DNA from: Massilia sp. YIM B02763
GTDB lineage: Bacteria > Pseudomonadota > Gammaproteobacteria > Burkholderiales > Burkholderiaceae_D
Direction of reading: 5' to 3'
Assembly (NCBI RefSeq): GCF_030412015.1
Contig: NZ_JASNRD010000006.1
Location: 62,001 to 126,000 of the forward strand
Length of the DNA stretch: 64,000 nucleotides
This document shows positions 40,831 to 50,575 of this stretch, in pieces. The notes below the pieces were generated by a model that was not told the DNA's origin, searched no databases, and worked only from the letters and a program-made list of their open reading frames with translations. The translations under genes were made by a program, and so were the position numbers. The stretch's first letter is position 1; every line of letters starts with the position of its first letter.

Positions 40831-42783
40831 TCAGCCGTCGATGCGCACGCTCACGCCGTCGTTGGCGTAGACCGCGGTCGCCTTGTAGCCGTCGGCCACG
40901 ACGCTCGTGAACACGCCCTTGCGCGCGCCGGCCGTCAGCACGCGGTAGGTGGTGCCTGCGGCCGGCTTGAAGCCGTCGGCGAAGCGCAGGCGCAGCGTGC
41001 CGCCCACGATGGTGGCCGTGCCCTTCACCGTCACGGGGCCGGCGCTGGCCGAACCGAGCGTGATGTCCAGCGTGCCCTTGTCGAGCTGGGCATAGTTGCC
41101 GCCGATGGCCAGTTGGCCCTTGGCCTTGCTGGCCAGCGTGCCGGCGCTGCCGACGTAGACGTCGCCGCTACCCAGCGCGCCCTCGGCATCCGCTTCCAGC
41201 GTGCCGCCGTCGATCTGCGTGCCGCCCGTGAAGCTGTTCTTGCCGTACAGGGCCAGGCGGCCGCTGCCCTTGAGCGTCAGCTTGCCGCTGCCGGAGATGT
41301 CGTTGCGCCAGGCGTCCATCGCATAGAAGCCGCCGCGCGCCGCATCCATCGTCACGACGACGTTGCCGTTGAAGGCGCCGTAGCCATCGGCCGCGGCGAA
41401 CAGGTTCAGGCGGCCCCAGCCTTCCGGATCGTCCAGCACCGGATAGCCGGACGCGATCGCCGTGCTCTTGAGCACCGCGCGGCGCTGGGCGTCGCTCAGG
41501 TACGGCAGGCGCGTCTCGAGCAGCACTTCGGCCCCCTTCGGCACGGCCGCCGGCACGTTGGTGGCGCCGATCTGCGGCAGGCCGAAGGTCATGCGGCGGA
41601 TATAGTTGGCCTTGCTGGTCGCGTAGTCGGCGAAGCGGTCGTTGGCGGCGGTGCCGGACACGGCGTAGGCCGGGAAGGTAGCGGCCGTGGTGTTGGTCAG
41701 CTTCATGAGTGTGTCATGCGCCTGGGTCACCGCGGCGGCGCGGGTCGCGCTGCTCGCGGCGAGCAGGTTGGCGGCGGCCACGGCCTGCGCCTGCACGCGG
41801 CCGCTGATCACGTCCAGCGGCGAGTGCATGCCGGCCAGGATGCGGCTCTCGCCCAGCTCCAGGCCGCGGCCGACCAGTTGCTGGTAGCGCTCCGGCAGCA
41901 CGTAGGCCATGGCGACGCCATTGCGGACCGCTTCGGCCGAGTGGCCGCTGGTGAAGCCGCCGTCGGTCGTCGGCGTGGTGCTCTTGGCCGGTTCCAGTTG
42001 CGGCACCACCTTCACGGCCGTGCTCCAGCGGTACGGGCGCGCGTACTTGTAGAAGCGCTTGGCCGGCTCCGTCGAGCCGTTGTTGCCCATCGAGTTGATC
42101 AGGTCGACGACCTTGCCGAACTCGGCGTTGGCATCGCCGCCGACGCCGTTGTTGTTGCCGCCGTCGTCATACTTGACGGTGGTGGCGTCGGCCGGCACGT
42201 CGTTGATCGTGGTGGTCGCGCGCGAGGCGGTGCGCCAGGCGCCCGTCAGCGGGCCCATGCCTTCGGTCACGCTGTAGCCCTTGTTGCGGCGGTCGTCCAG
42301 GTAGGCCAGGCGGGCCTGCTCCGGCGTGCGGTTGGCGGTGGCCTTGACGACGTAGTCGATGTTCGCGTTGTGCACGGCGGCGTTGACGACCGTGCCGCCA
42401 TTGGTGCCGTCGTTCGGCACGCCGGTCCAGCTCGATGCGACCACGGCCGGGAAGCCGTCGACGGCGGGCGCCGTGACGCCGGCGTCGACGATCTCGGTCA
42501 GCGGTTTCCAGATGGAGAGCATGCCGCCCAGCACGCGCACGCCGGCATTGGTGGCCAGGGTGGCATAGCGGGCGTCGCCGCGCTGGTTGGTGGCCACCGT
42601 GTCGACGAAGGCTGCGACGCTCGGTACCGGCACGTTCTCGACGAAGCCCGGATCGGCCGGCGCCGCCGGCGCGGTGGTGACGGGCGAGATGTCCGTGACA
42701 TCGTCGCTGCCGCCGCAGGCGGCCAGCATGGCCAGGACGGCGATCGAGACGAGGGTGCGGGCATGAGGGGACGTACGCGGCAT
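40831..42783 (-). CDS. PAP2-type acid phosphatase lipoprotein with autotransporter-like strand repeats
   Basis: A 650-residue exported protein. The N-terminus IAVLAMLAACGGS is a lipobox, so it is probably a lipoprotein. The PAP2/vanadium-haloperoxidase signature is complete: KRFYKYARP, GGFTSGHSAEA and ESRILAGMHSPLD supply the Lys, Arg, His, Arg and His-Asp residues of class A acid phosphatases. From about residue 480 it has Gly-rich strands (SGKLTLKGSGRLALYGKNSF, GGTQIDGGTLEADAEGALGSG) like autotransporter-associated repeats, but no outer-membrane barrel follows. Start at ATG 42783 with CGGAG seven bases upstream. Confidence 0.82.
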   Translation of the reverse strand: MPRTSPHARTLVSIAVLAMLAACGGSDDVTDISPVTTAPAAPADPGFVENVPVPSVAAFVDTVATNQRGDARYATLATNAGVRVLGGMLSIWKPLTEIVDAGVTAPAVDGFPAVVASSWTGVPNDGTNGGTVVNAAVHNANIDYVVKATANRTPEQARLAYLDDRRNKGYSVTEGMGPLTGAWRTASRATTTINDVPADATTVKYDDGGNNNGVGGDANAEFGKVVDLINSMGNNGSTEPAKRFYKYARPYRWSTAVKVVPQLEPAKSTTPTTDGGFTSGHSAEAVRNGVAMAYVLPERYQQLVGRGLELGESRILAGMHSPLDVISGRVQAQAVAAANLLAASSATRAAAVTQAHDTLMKLTNTTAATFPAYAVSGTAANDRFADYATSKANYIRRMTFGLPQIGATNVPAAVPKGAEVLLETRLPYLSDAQRRAVLKSTAIASGYPVLDDPEGWGRLNLFAAADGYGAFNGNVVVTMDAARGGFYAMDAWRNDISGSGKLTLKGSGRLALYGKNSFTGGTQIDGGTLEADAEGALGSGDVYVGSAGTLASKAKGQLAIGGNYAQLDKGTLDITLGSASAGPVTVKGTATIVGGTLRLRFADGFKPAAGTTYRVLTAGARKGVFTSVVADGYKATAVYANDGVSVRIDG

Positions 42784-42860
42784 TGCGGGCTCCGAAGAAT
42801 GGATGGTAAAGCCGCGCATTATTCTTTCGCCACATGACGAGCCGATGACATGGCGCCATG

Positions 42861-42890
42861 AAAAAAGGGACAGGCATGCGCCTGTCCCTC
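42861..42890 (-). terminator. Terminator of pckG
   Basis: Minus-strand hairpin GGGACAGGCG / CGCCTGTCCC-type stem (GGGACAGG...CCTGTCCC) followed by six T, about 75 bases past the pckG stop. Confidence 0.82.
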
Positions 42891-42964
42891 TTCATCAATG
42901 CGGCTGCGGTCCATGCCGCAGCCGTCGTCTCCCCACGGTTCTCCCCTGGTCCTTTCTTGCTTTC

Positions 42965-44830
42965 TTACACGCCCAGGCGCTGTTCCAGCTTCTGCCTGGT
43001 GGCCACCAGTTCCTGCGGCAGGCGGTAGGCCAGCTTGTCGAACAGCTCGGCGTGCAATTTGAGCTCTTCGCGCCAGGCGTCCTTGTCGATCGAGGTGATC
43101 GTGGCGAACTGCTCGCTGCTGAAGTCGGCACCGGTCCAGTTCAGGTCGCCGTACGACGGGGTGGTGCCGAACATGTGCTCGACGCCGCCGCCCTGGCCCT
43201 GGGTGCGGTCCAGGATCCATTTCAGCACGCGCATATTGTCGCCGTAGCCCGGCCAGACGAAGTTGCCGGCGTCGTCGGTGCGGAACCAGTTGACGCAGAA
43301 GATCTTCGGCAGCGCCTGCGGGTTGTTGGCCGCCACCTTGCGGCCCAGGTCCAGCCAGTGCTGGAAGTAGTCGCTCATGTTGTAGCCGATGAAGGGCAGC
43401 ATCGCGTACGGATCGCGGCGCACGACGCCCATCTGGCCGGCGGCGGCAGCCGTCGTTTCCGAGCCCATCGTGGCGGCCATGTAGACGCCTTCGGTCCAGT
43501 CGCGCGCCTCGGTCACGAGCGGCACGGTGGTCGAGCGGCGGCCGCCGAAGATGAAGGCGGAGATCGGCACGCCGACCGGATCGTCCCAGGCCGGGTCGAT
43601 CACGGGGTTCTGGGTGGCGGCGACGGTGAAGCGCGCATTCGGGTGCGCGGCCTTGGTGCCGGAGGCCGGCGTCCAGTCCTTGCCCTGCCAGTCGATCAGG
43701 TGGGCCGGCGGCTCCTTCGTCATGCCTTCCCACCAGACGTCGCCGTCGTCCGTCAGCGCGACGTTGGTGAAGATGACGTTCTCGCGCAGCGAGGCCATGC
43801 AGTTGGGGTTGGTCTTGTCGTTGGTGCCCGGGGCGACGCCGAAATAGCCCGCTTCCGGGTTGATGGCGACCAGGCGGCCGTCCGGGCCCGGCTTGATCCA
43901 GGCGATGTCGTCGCCGATGGTCGTGACCTTCCAGCCTTCGAAGCCGGCGGGCGGGATCAGCATGGCGAAATTGGTCTTGCCGCAGGCCGACGGGAACGCG
44001 GCCGCCACGTATTGCTTGTCGCCCCGGGGCGACTCCACGCCCAGGATCAGCATGTGCTCGGCCAGCCAGCCCGTGCCGCCCTGCTGCGCGTCCTGGTAGC
44101 CCATGTTCGAGGCGATGCGCAGCGCGAAGCACTTCTTGCCCAGCAGCGCATTGCCGCCGTAGCCCGAGCCGAACGACCAGATCTCGCGGGTTTCCGGGTA
44201 GTGCACGATGTACTTGGTGGCGTTGCAGGGCCAGCGCACGTCCTGCTGGCCGGCCTGCAGGGGCATGCCGACGCTGTGCACGCAGGGCACGAATTCGCCG
44301 TCCGTGCCCAGCACGTCGTACACGGCGCGGCCCATGCGCGTCATGATGCGCATGTTGACGGCCACGTAGGGAGAGTCGGACAGCTCGACGCCGATGTGGG
44401 CGATCGGCGAGCCCAGCGGGCCCATCGAGAACGGCACCACGTACAGGGTGCGGCCGGCCATGCAGCCGTCGAACAGGCCGTGCAGGGTCTGGCGCATCTC
44501 GGCCGGGTCCACCCAGTTGTTGGTGGGGCCGGCCTGTTCCTTCGTGCTCGAGCAGATGAAGGTGCGGTCCTCGACGCGCGCCACGTCGCTCGGATCGGAG
44601 CAGGCCAGGTAGGAGTTCGGGCGCTTTTCGGGATTGAGCCGCTTCATCGTGCCGGCCTCGACCATCTGCGCGCACAGGCGGTCGTATTCTTCCTGCGAGC
44701 CGTCGCACCAGTAAATGGCGTCGGGCTTGGTCAGGGCGGCGATTTCCGCCACCCAATGGATGAGCCGATCGTGCTTGATGTAAGCTGGGACGTTCAGTGC
44801 GGCGGCGCCGCCCATCACGGGCTGGTTCAT
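42965..44830 (-). CDS. pckG: Phosphoenolpyruvate carboxykinase (GTP)
   Basis: Converts oxaloacetate and GTP to phosphoenolpyruvate, the entry to gluconeogenesis. The 621-residue protein has the GTP-type kinase loop [13 protein letters not shown], the substrate segment [38 protein letters not shown] and the late [13 protein letters not shown]. The ATG at 44830 has GGAGG seven bases upstream; the open frame continuing upstream lacks family sequence. It is transcribed alone, divergent from the dehydrogenase gene. Confidence 0.97.
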   Translation of the reverse strand: MNQPVMGGAAALNVPAYIKHDRLIHWVAEIAALTKPDAIYWCDGSQEEYDRLCAQMVEAGTMKRLNPEKRPNSYLACSDPSDVARVEDRTFICSSTKEQAGPTNNWVDPAEMRQTLHGLFDGCMAGRTLYVVPFSMGPLGSPIAHIGVELSDSPYVAVNMRIMTRMGRAVYDVLGTDGEFVPCVHSVGMPLQAGQQDVRWPCNATKYIVHYPETREIWSFGSGYGGNALLGKKCFALRIASNMGYQDAQQGGTGWLAEHMLILGVESPRGDKQYVAAAFPSACGKTNFAMLIPPAGFEGWKVTTIGDDIAWIKPGPDGRLVAINPEAGYFGVAPGTNDKTNPNCMASLRENVIFTNVALTDDGDVWWEGMTKEPPAHLIDWQGKDWTPASGTKAAHPNARFTVAATQNPVIDPAWDDPVGVPISAFIFGGRRSTTVPLVTEARDWTEGVYMAATMGSETTAAAAGQMGVVRRDPYAMLPFIGYNMSDYFQHWLDLGRKVAANNPQALPKIFCVNWFRTDDAGNFVWPGYGDNMRVLKWILDRTQGQGGGVEHMFGTTPSYGDLNWTGADFSSEQFATITSIDKDAWREELKLHAELFDKLAYRLPQELVATRQKLEQRLGV

Positions 44831-45174
44831 AGGTCTACCTCCATGCCAATAGAAATCTCTGTCTTGTCCCGTCTCGGCAGGATCGTCGTCATGATGGCCT
44901 GGTGGTCTGGCGCTACGGCGGTCTTGTCGCCAGCCCGGGCACCTGCGTTGCGGTGCAATCGATGGGGCTGAGGGAACGCATGAATGCCCTTGAATGATGT
45001 CATTCAGACATCGCGGGTTTTTATGTCTGGTCGATTCTACACCCGCACAAATGCGTTTCAAATGCTTCAACAACAAAAATGTAGGAATTTTGGTTGAGTA
45101 ATGTAGTAGGTTAATTTCTTGAGTTTAAATCCTGTCATTTCATTACGTTCTTACCCGCAAAACACTCTATTTTC
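44831..45174. other. Intergenic region between pckG and the dehydrogenase gene
   Basis: 344 bases without a gene I can support. The right half, from about 45000, is AT-rich and probably holds the divergent promoters; I could not pick a convincing -35/-10 pair or operator. Confidence 0.5.
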
Positions 45175-46164
45175 ATGAAAATTGCCATCCTCGACGATTA
45201 CCAGGACGCCGTCCGCGGCCTCGATTGCTTCCATCTGCTGGACGGCCACGAGGTCAAGATCTTCCACCACTCCACCCGCGGGCTGGGCCAGCTGGCGATC
45301 CGGCTGGCCCCGTTCGACGCCCTCGTGCTGATCCGCGAGCGCACCGCCTTCCCGCGCGCGCTGCTGGCGAAACTGCCGAACCTGAAGCTGATCTCGCAGA
45401 CGGGCAAGGTCTCCGGCCACGTGGACGTGGCGGCCGCGACCGAACACGGCATCGCCATCGCGGAAGGCACCGGCTCGCCGGTCGCGCCCGCCGAGCTGGC
45501 CTGGGCGCTGGTCATGGCGGCCAGCCGCAAGATCGTCCCCTACGCCAACAACCTCAAGGACGGCCTGTGGCAGACGGCCTCCATCAATCCGGAGCTCAAC
45601 GGCCTGGGCCGTACGCTGAAGGGGCGCGCGCTGGGCATCTGGGGCTACGGCAAGATCGGCCGCATGGTGGCCGGCTACGGCCGCGCCTTCGGCATGCAGG
45701 TGATGGTGTGGGGCAGCGACGCCAGCCGCGCGGCGGCCGTGGCCGACGGCAACCAGGCGGCACCTTCGCGCGAGGCGTTCTTCGAACAGGCCGACGTGCT
45801 GAGCCTGCACCTGCGCCTGAACGATGCCACGCGCGGCATCGTCACGGGCGAGGACCTGGGACGGATGAAGCGCGACGCGCTGTTGGTGAACACCAGCCGC
45901 GCGGAACTGGTGGAAGACGGGGCGCTGGAAGCGGCGCTGCGCAAGGGCCGCCCGGGATACGCGGCGCTGGACGTGTTCACCAGCGAACCGCTGGCGGAGG
46001 ATGCGCCGCTGTTGAAGATTCCGACGGTGCTGGCGACGCCGCACCTGGGGTATGTGGAGAAGGACAGCTACGAGATGTACTTCGGCAAGGCGTTCGAGAA
46101 CATCGTGGATTTCGCGAATGGGAATCCGAGCAATATCCTGAATCCGGAAGCGTTGAAGGGGTGA
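45175..46164 (+). CDS. D-2-hydroxyacid dehydrogenase family protein
   Basis: A 329-residue NAD-dependent dehydrogenase of the D-isomer family (phosphoglycerate/formate dehydrogenase-like). It shows the Rossmann loop LGIWGYGKIGRMVAGYGRAFG, the VNTSRAELVEDGALEAAL helix with the catalytic Arg, the FTSEPL glutamate and the ATPHLGYVE histidine. The substrate is not readable. No Shine-Dalgarno is visible before the ATG, which follows an AT-rich leader. It faces the hypothetical gene across a repeat cluster. Confidence 0.88.
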   Translation: MKIAILDDYQDAVRGLDCFHLLDGHEVKIFHHSTRGLGQLAIRLAPFDALVLIRERTAFPRALLAKLPNLKLISQTGKVSGHVDVAAATEHGIAIAEGTGSPVAPAELAWALVMAASRKIVPYANNLKDGLWQTASINPELNGLGRTLKGRALGIWGYGKIGRMVAGYGRAFGMQVMVWGSDASRAAAVADGNQAAPSREAFFEQADVLSLHLRLNDATRGIVTGEDLGRMKRDALLVNTSRAELVEDGALEAALRKGRPGYAALDVFTSEPLAEDAPLLKIPTVLATPHLGYVEKDSYEMYFGKAFENIVDFANGNPSNILNPEALKG

Positions 46165-46180
46165 TGCGCATGCCGGTTGG

Positions 46181-46211
46181 ACGCGTGGACGGGAGACCCG
46201 TCCACCCTACG
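46181..46211. repeat. Palindromic repeat, GGGTGGACGGG family, copy 1
   Basis: GTGGACGGG and CCCGTCCAC pair perfectly around AGA, flanked by ACGC and CCTACG. The same unit occurs twice, in inverted orientation, at 49460-49584. Confidence 0.7.
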
Positions 46212-46230
46212 GCTCCGTTCAACGCCGGGT

Positions 46231-46279
46231 CAACACCGGGGTCAGAGCCCCTTGAAAAGCAACACCGGGCTCTGACCCC
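46231..46279. repeat. Inverted repeat GGGGTCAGAGCCC
   Basis: GGGGTCAGAGCCC (46238-46250) is exactly complemented by GGGCTCTGACCCC (46267-46279), and CAACACCGGG is also directly repeated in front of each arm. The right arm touches the stop codon of the next gene. No T run, so probably a dispersed repeat that could still stop transcription. Confidence 0.65.
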
Positions 46280-47037
46280 TAACGCAACTCCGGCTCGCCC
46301 GTGAAATTCGGTTTCTGCGCCGGCATCGCGTGCTTGCGCAGCCACAGCCCCGGCCAGCCCGGCGGCCATTCGATGACAGGTCCGGCATAGGCGGGCAGGC
46401 CGGCGCGCACGGGCACCACCGGCACCGGCGGCATCTCGACCAGGCCGCCGCCCTGGGGAGCGGGTGCCATGTCGAAGGAATACATATAGCCCGGCAGCAG
46501 CGCATCGCACACGCCGGCGAACCACGCCGTGTGGTCTTCGTCGCGGCCGAGCGCGCGGGCCAGGCCCTCGGGGTCGAACTTGGCCAGCGCGTGCACGAGT
46601 TCGTCGGTGGTGGCGCCGGGCGCATCGCCCCAGCCCATCACGGGATTGTTGTTGTAGTCGGCGCCCGAGCCGTACCAGCCTTCGCGCCAGGGCCGCTGCA
46701 TCCAGTCGCGCTGGCCGGCGAACAGGTGCCAGCGCCAGTGCAGGCCCGAGGGCTTGGGCCATGCGTGCAGATACAGCTTTTCGTAGCCGGCCTGGTGCAG
46801 CGCGCGCACCATGGCCATCAGGCGCGCGTGCGGCATGCGGTCCGGCGGCGAGCGGCGGAACAGGATGGGCTCGCCGTCCGCATGCTGGACTTCATCGGTC
46901 GACAGGTTGAGGTCGAGCGTGCGCGACTCGTTGCCGAAGCGCGCGGAAATCCACCCGGTCAGGAGGTTGACGTGGGTGATGACGCCATAGCCGCGATGGC
47001 GGTGGAAGATCACGGTTCCAGGTGCGACGGGTTTCAT
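46279..47037 (-). CDS. Hypothetical protein with N-terminal small beta-barrel-like region
   Basis: A 252-residue soluble protein that I do not recognise. The first 50 residues (GTVIFHRHRGYGVITHVN...WISARFGNESRTLDL) look like a small beta-barrel of the CarD or tudor kind; the middle part is rich in Trp and His (WPKPSGLHWRWHLFAGQRDWMQRPWREGWYG) and the end is Pro-rich. No signal peptide or membrane helix. No clear ribosome site. Codon use and frame integrity support a real gene; function unknown. Confidence 0.65.
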   Translation of the reverse strand: MKPVAPGTVIFHRHRGYGVITHVNLLTGWISARFGNESRTLDLNLSTDEVQHADGEPILFRRSPPDRMPHARLMAMVRALHQAGYEKLYLHAWPKPSGLHWRWHLFAGQRDWMQRPWREGWYGSGADYNNNPVMGWGDAPGATTDELVHALAKFDPEGLARALGRDEDHTAWFAGVCDALLPGYMYSFDMAPAPQGGGLVEMPPVPVVPVRAGLPAYAGPVIEWPPGWPGLWLRKHAMPAQKPNFTGEPELR

Positions 47038-47186
47038 TGAGGAAGCGGGCTCGGGCCCGGAAAGAGATCAAACAAAGGGATCAGTGTACTCATCCGATCC
47101 TGAAGATTCTAGCGCAGTCACATGTGGATACACTACCGTTTGCAGCTATCATTACCCACCTTTTTTTACCGAGTTTTCAAAACATC

Positions 47187-47672
47187 ATGACTCTGCGGAT
47201 CATCGCCACCGGCGGCACTTTCGACAAACACTACAACGAACTGAACGGCGTTCTGGGCTTTGCCGACAGCCACCTGCCGGAAGTCATCGCGCGTACGCGC
47301 ATGACCATTCCCGTCGCGCTGGAAGTGGTGTCCCTGCTCGACTCGCTCGACATGCAGGACGCCGACCGCCAGAAGGTGCTGGCCGCCTGCCAGGCCGCCA
47401 GCGAGAAGGCCATCGTGATCGTGCACGGCACCGACACCATGCGCGAAACGGCCGAGGTGCTGGGCACGGTCGCCACCGACAAGACCATCGTGTTCACGGG
47501 CGCCATGATCCCCTACGAGATCGCCAACTCGGACGCGCTGTTCAACTTCGGCTTCGCCTGCGGCGTGGCCCAGACGCTGCCGGCCGGCGTCTACGTGGCG
47601 ATGAACGGCAAGGTGTTCAGCTGGGACAACGTCACCAAGAACCGGGCGGCGGGCGTGTTCCAGGCGCTCTGA
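47187..47672 (+). CDS. Single-domain asparaginase-like protein
   Basis: A 161-residue protein equal to the N-terminal domain of type I/II L-asparaginase. It has both threonine motifs: IIATGGTFDKHY near residue 5 and VIVHGTDTMRETAEVLG near 80, with FTGAMIPYEIANSDALFNFGFA after. The C-terminal domain found in normal 330-residue enzymes is missing, and the stop is followed by an ordinary intergenic region and the catalase gene, not by remnant sequence, so this looks like a true short form. Activity on asparagine is not assured. Confidence 0.8.
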   Translation: MTLRIIATGGTFDKHYNELNGVLGFADSHLPEVIARTRMTIPVALEVVSLLDSLDMQDADRQKVLAACQAASEKAIVIVHGTDTMRETAEVLGTVATDKTIVFTGAMIPYEIANSDALFNFGFACGVAQTLPAGVYVAMNGKVFSWDNVTKNRAAGVFQAL

Positions 47673-47762
47673 CAATGCAAGTTGCCTGAGGGCTGGCGGG
47701 CGCTGCGCGTTCCAGCCGCTTCCTATAATGGTTCTCCCCCCACATTTGCAGGAGGAAGAACG

Positions 47763-49391
47763 ATGGATGAGCAGCGACCCACGTTGACCACCCGCCAGGG
47801 CCACCCCGTGCGCGACAACCAGTCCTTGCGCTCGGTCGGCGAACGCGGCCCGGCAACCCTCGAGAACTACCAGTTCATCGAAAAGATCACCCACTTCGAC
47901 CGCGAACGCATCCCCGAACGCGTGGTGCATGCGCGCGGCACCGGCGCCCACGGCTATTTCGAGGCCTACGGCAAGATCGGCAACGAACCGGCCAGCAAGT
48001 ACACGCGCGCCCGCGTCCTGAACGAGACCGGCGTGCAGACGCCCGTGTTCGTCCGTTTCTCGACCGTGATCGGCGCCAAGGAGTCTCCCGAGACGGCACG
48101 CGACCCGCGCGGCTTCGCCGTCAAGCTGAAGACCGTGGAGGGCAACTGGGACCTCGTCGGCAACAACCTGAAGGTGTTCTTCATCCGCGACGCCATCAAG
48201 TTCCCGGACATGATCCACGCCTTCAAGCCGGACCCCGTCACCAACCAGCAGGAACCGTGGCGCTTCTACGATTTCATCGCGAACCACCCGGAATCGCTGC
48301 ACATGGTCACCTGGGTCAAGAGCCCGTGGGGCATCCCGGCCAACTACCGCGAGATGGAAGGCTCGGGCGTCAACACCTATAAACTGGTGAACGACCAGGG
48401 CGTCGCCCACCTGGTGAAATTCCACTGGCAGCCCAGGCAGGGCGTGCGCAACCTCACGGCCGGCCAGGCCGCCGAGATCCAGGGCCGGGACACCAGCCAC
48501 GCCACGCGCGACCTGTACGACGCCATCGAGCGCGGCGACTTCCCGGAGTGGGAATTCTGCGTGCAGATCATGGCCGACGGCGAGCATCCGGAACTCGACT
48601 TCGACCCGCTGGACGATACCAAGCGCTGGCCGGAAGACCGGTTCCCGCTGCTGCCCCTGGGCCGCATGGTGCTGAACAAGAACCCGGACAATGTGTTCGC
48701 CGAGACCGAGCAGTCGGCCTTCGGCACCGGCGTGCTGGTCGACGGCATCGACTTCTCGGACGACAAGATGCTGCAGGGCCGCACGCTGTCCTACTCGGAC
48801 ACGCAGCGCTACCGCGTCGGTCCCAACTACCTGCAATTGCCGATCAATGCGCCGCAGGAGCAGGCCCGCGCCCGCACCAACCAGCGCGACGCCCAGATGG
48901 CCTATTACGTCGACGATGGCGGCGAAAACAAGCACCTGAACTACGAACCGAGCCTGATCGGCGGCCTGCAGGAAGCACCGCAGCCGAAGAAGGATTACCA
49001 CCAGTACGTGCAGGGCCACCTGGGCCGCTACCAGACGACGAGCACGGCGGCCGACTACAAGCAGGCCGGCGACCGCTACCGCAGCTTCGCCGACTGGGAG
49101 CGCGACGACCTCGTCGCCAACGTCGGCGGCGACCTCAAGAAATGCCCGGAAGTGATCCAGCTGCGCATGGTCTGGCACCTGTGGCACTGCGACGAGGACT
49201 ACGGCCGCCGCGTGGCCGAAGTTGCCGGCATCGACCTGGACAAGGCGAAGGCCCTGCCCCCGCTGCCGGGCAAGCCGGCCCCGCACGAGAACCGCCAGGG
49301 ATCGACCTACACGAGCGGCCAGGCGGAAGCGGGAGATGGCGCGGGCGGCGTGAAGGAGCCGTCGACGACCGAGGAAGTCGCGGCGAAGTGA
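47763..49391 (+). CDS. kat: Monofunctional haem catalase
   Basis: Splits hydrogen peroxide to water and oxygen. The 542-residue protein has the distal histidine in [14 protein letters not shown], the distal asparagine in [17 protein letters not shown], and the proximal haem tyrosine in [17 protein letters not shown]. The start follows AGGAGGAAGAACG. A C-terminal Gly/Ser/Ala-rich tail of about 40 residues follows the catalase core. It is transcribed alone, with a terminator after it. Confidence 0.96.
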   Translation: MDEQRPTLTTRQGHPVRDNQSLRSVGERGPATLENYQFIEKITHFDRERIPERVVHARGTGAHGYFEAYGKIGNEPASKYTRARVLNETGVQTPVFVRFSTVIGAKESPETARDPRGFAVKLKTVEGNWDLVGNNLKVFFIRDAIKFPDMIHAFKPDPVTNQQEPWRFYDFIANHPESLHMVTWVKSPWGIPANYREMEGSGVNTYKLVNDQGVAHLVKFHWQPRQGVRNLTAGQAAEIQGRDTSHATRDLYDAIERGDFPEWEFCVQIMADGEHPELDFDPLDDTKRWPEDRFPLLPLGRMVLNKNPDNVFAETEQSAFGTGVLVDGIDFSDDKMLQGRTLSYSDTQRYRVGPNYLQLPINAPQEQARARTNQRDAQMAYYVDDGGENKHLNYEPSLIGGLQEAPQPKKDYHQYVQGHLGRYQTTSTAADYKQAGDRYRSFADWERDDLVANVGGDLKKCPEVIQLRMVWHLWHCDEDYGRRVAEVAGIDLDKAKALPPLPGKPAPHENRQGSTYTSGQAEAGDGAGGVKEPSTTEEVAAK

Positions 49392-49408
49392 TGGCGTAGC
49401 GTGAAATG

Positions 49409-49440
49409 AAAACGGCCCGGACAATCATCCGGGCCGTTTT
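49409..49440 (+). terminator. Terminator of catalase
   Basis: AAAACGGCCCGGA / TCCGGGCCGTTTT stem-loop 17 bases after the stop; it works on either strand. Confidence 0.8.
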
Positions 49441-49459
49441 CGTAACACCGTCGTCGCCA

Positions 49460-49584
49460 CGTAGGGTGGACGGGTCTCCCGCCCACGCGTTCAACGCACA
49501 TCAGCCCCGGCGCAAGCGTGGCTGACATGCGCGTCAACGCAAACGCGGTTTGAACGCGTGGACGGCGCAGCCGTCCACCCTACG
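49460..49584. repeat. Inverted pair of GGGTGGACGGG palindromes, copies 2 and 3
   Basis: CGTAGGGTGGACGGG...ACGCGTTCAACG (49460-49496) and its near reverse complement TTGAACGCGTGGACGG...CCACCCTACG (49550-49584) flank about 53 bases that contain a further TCAGCC / GGCTGA pair. The same unit is found at 46181-46211. Lies between convergent catalase and rdgC. Confidence 0.72.
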
Positions 49585-49589
49585 CCTGA

Positions 49590-50486
49590 TTACGCCTTGG
49601 CTTCGCCGCCCAGCGCCTCCACCAGGTCCGCAAGCATCTTGGCCAGCTCGCCCGTCATCAGCATGATGTCGTTGTCGAAGCGCTCGTCGTCGCTGTAGGT
49701 GATAGTCTCGTTTTCCTTGATCACGTCGAGCGGCTTGATGCCCTTGACGGCCAGTTGCTCGGTCAGCACCAGCGAGATACGGCTGTTCCAGGTCAGCGCC
49801 AAGCGCGTGCACTGCTTGCCGGCGGCGATGTGGCGGCGGATGTCTTCCGGATCCAGCGAGTGCTTTACGTAGCGCACGGCGGCCTTGCTCTCGCCGGTGG
49901 CGCGCAGCTCGGTGTCCTGGTCGATGGTGAAGTTGTACGGCGCCTCGTCCGATTCCAGCCAGCCCGTCATGACGGCCACCGGCGAGCTCTGCACGCGCAG
50001 CGATTCCAGCGGCAGCTTGTCGACGGCCTTCAGCAGCAGCTTGATGACGTCGTCGGCCTTGTTCGGGCTGGCGGCATCGACGATCAGCCAGCCGTTGACC
50101 GGGTCGATCCAGGTCCAGACGTTGCTGCGGATCGAGAAGGCGCGCGGCAGCAGTTCGTCGGCCACGCGTTCCTTCAATTCCTTCATCGCCTTCTTACCCG
50201 GCGGGAAACCTTGCTGTTCTTCCAGTTCGGCGGCCTTGGCCTTGGCGACCTGGTTGATCACCGAGCTCGGCAGCAGCTTCTTTTCCGTGCCCAGCATCAT
50301 CAGCATCTGCTTGTTGACCACGTGGACCAGCTTGCCGTTGCCGCGCGGCGAATCCCAGCCCTGGCGCAGCAATTCATTGCTGCTGGCCGGCGTGAACGCC
50401 TGCGATTGCAGCGCTTCTTCCATCTGTTCGGGGGTGTACGCCCAGTTCTGGGGGAGACGGTAAATCTGCAGGTTCTTGAACCACAT
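49590..50486 (-). CDS. rdgC: Recombination-associated protein RdgC
   Basis: Ring-forming DNA-binding protein that limits RecA activity. The 298-residue protein begins [11 protein letters not shown] and contains [53 protein letters not shown] and [21 protein letters not shown], all typical of RdgC, at the usual length. It is followed on the same strand side by dinB upstream, but there is no overlap and each seems to have its own promoter. Confidence 0.96.
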   Translation of the reverse strand: MWFKNLQIYRLPQNWAYTPEQMEEALQSQAFTPASSNELLRQGWDSPRGNGKLVHVVNKQMLMMLGTEKKLLPSSVINQVAKAKAAELEEQQGFPPGKKAMKELKERVADELLPRAFSIRSNVWTWIDPVNGWLIVDAASPNKADDVIKLLLKAVDKLPLESLRVQSSPVAVMTGWLESDEAPYNFTIDQDTELRATGESKAAVRYVKHSLDPEDIRRHIAAGKQCTRLALTWNSRISLVLTEQLAVKGIKPLDVIKENETITYSDDERFDNDIMLMTGELAKMLADLVEALGGEAKA

Positions 50487-50575
50487 AAGGTTGCTCTCAG
50501 TTATCTCGGTATTTCAAAGGAACGACATTCTACACGCTGCTTAGCAGCAATTTTCATATCGCCGGGAAGGGTTTT

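Noticed and set aside
46181..46279. Terminator for the dehydrogenase gene
   Set aside because: Strong hairpins but no T run on either strand; sequence recurs elsewhere, so I call it dispersed repeats.
47673..47762. Continuation of the asparaginase C-terminal domain by frameshift
   Set aside because: The gap to catalase is under 100 bases and shows no asparaginase sequence in any frame.
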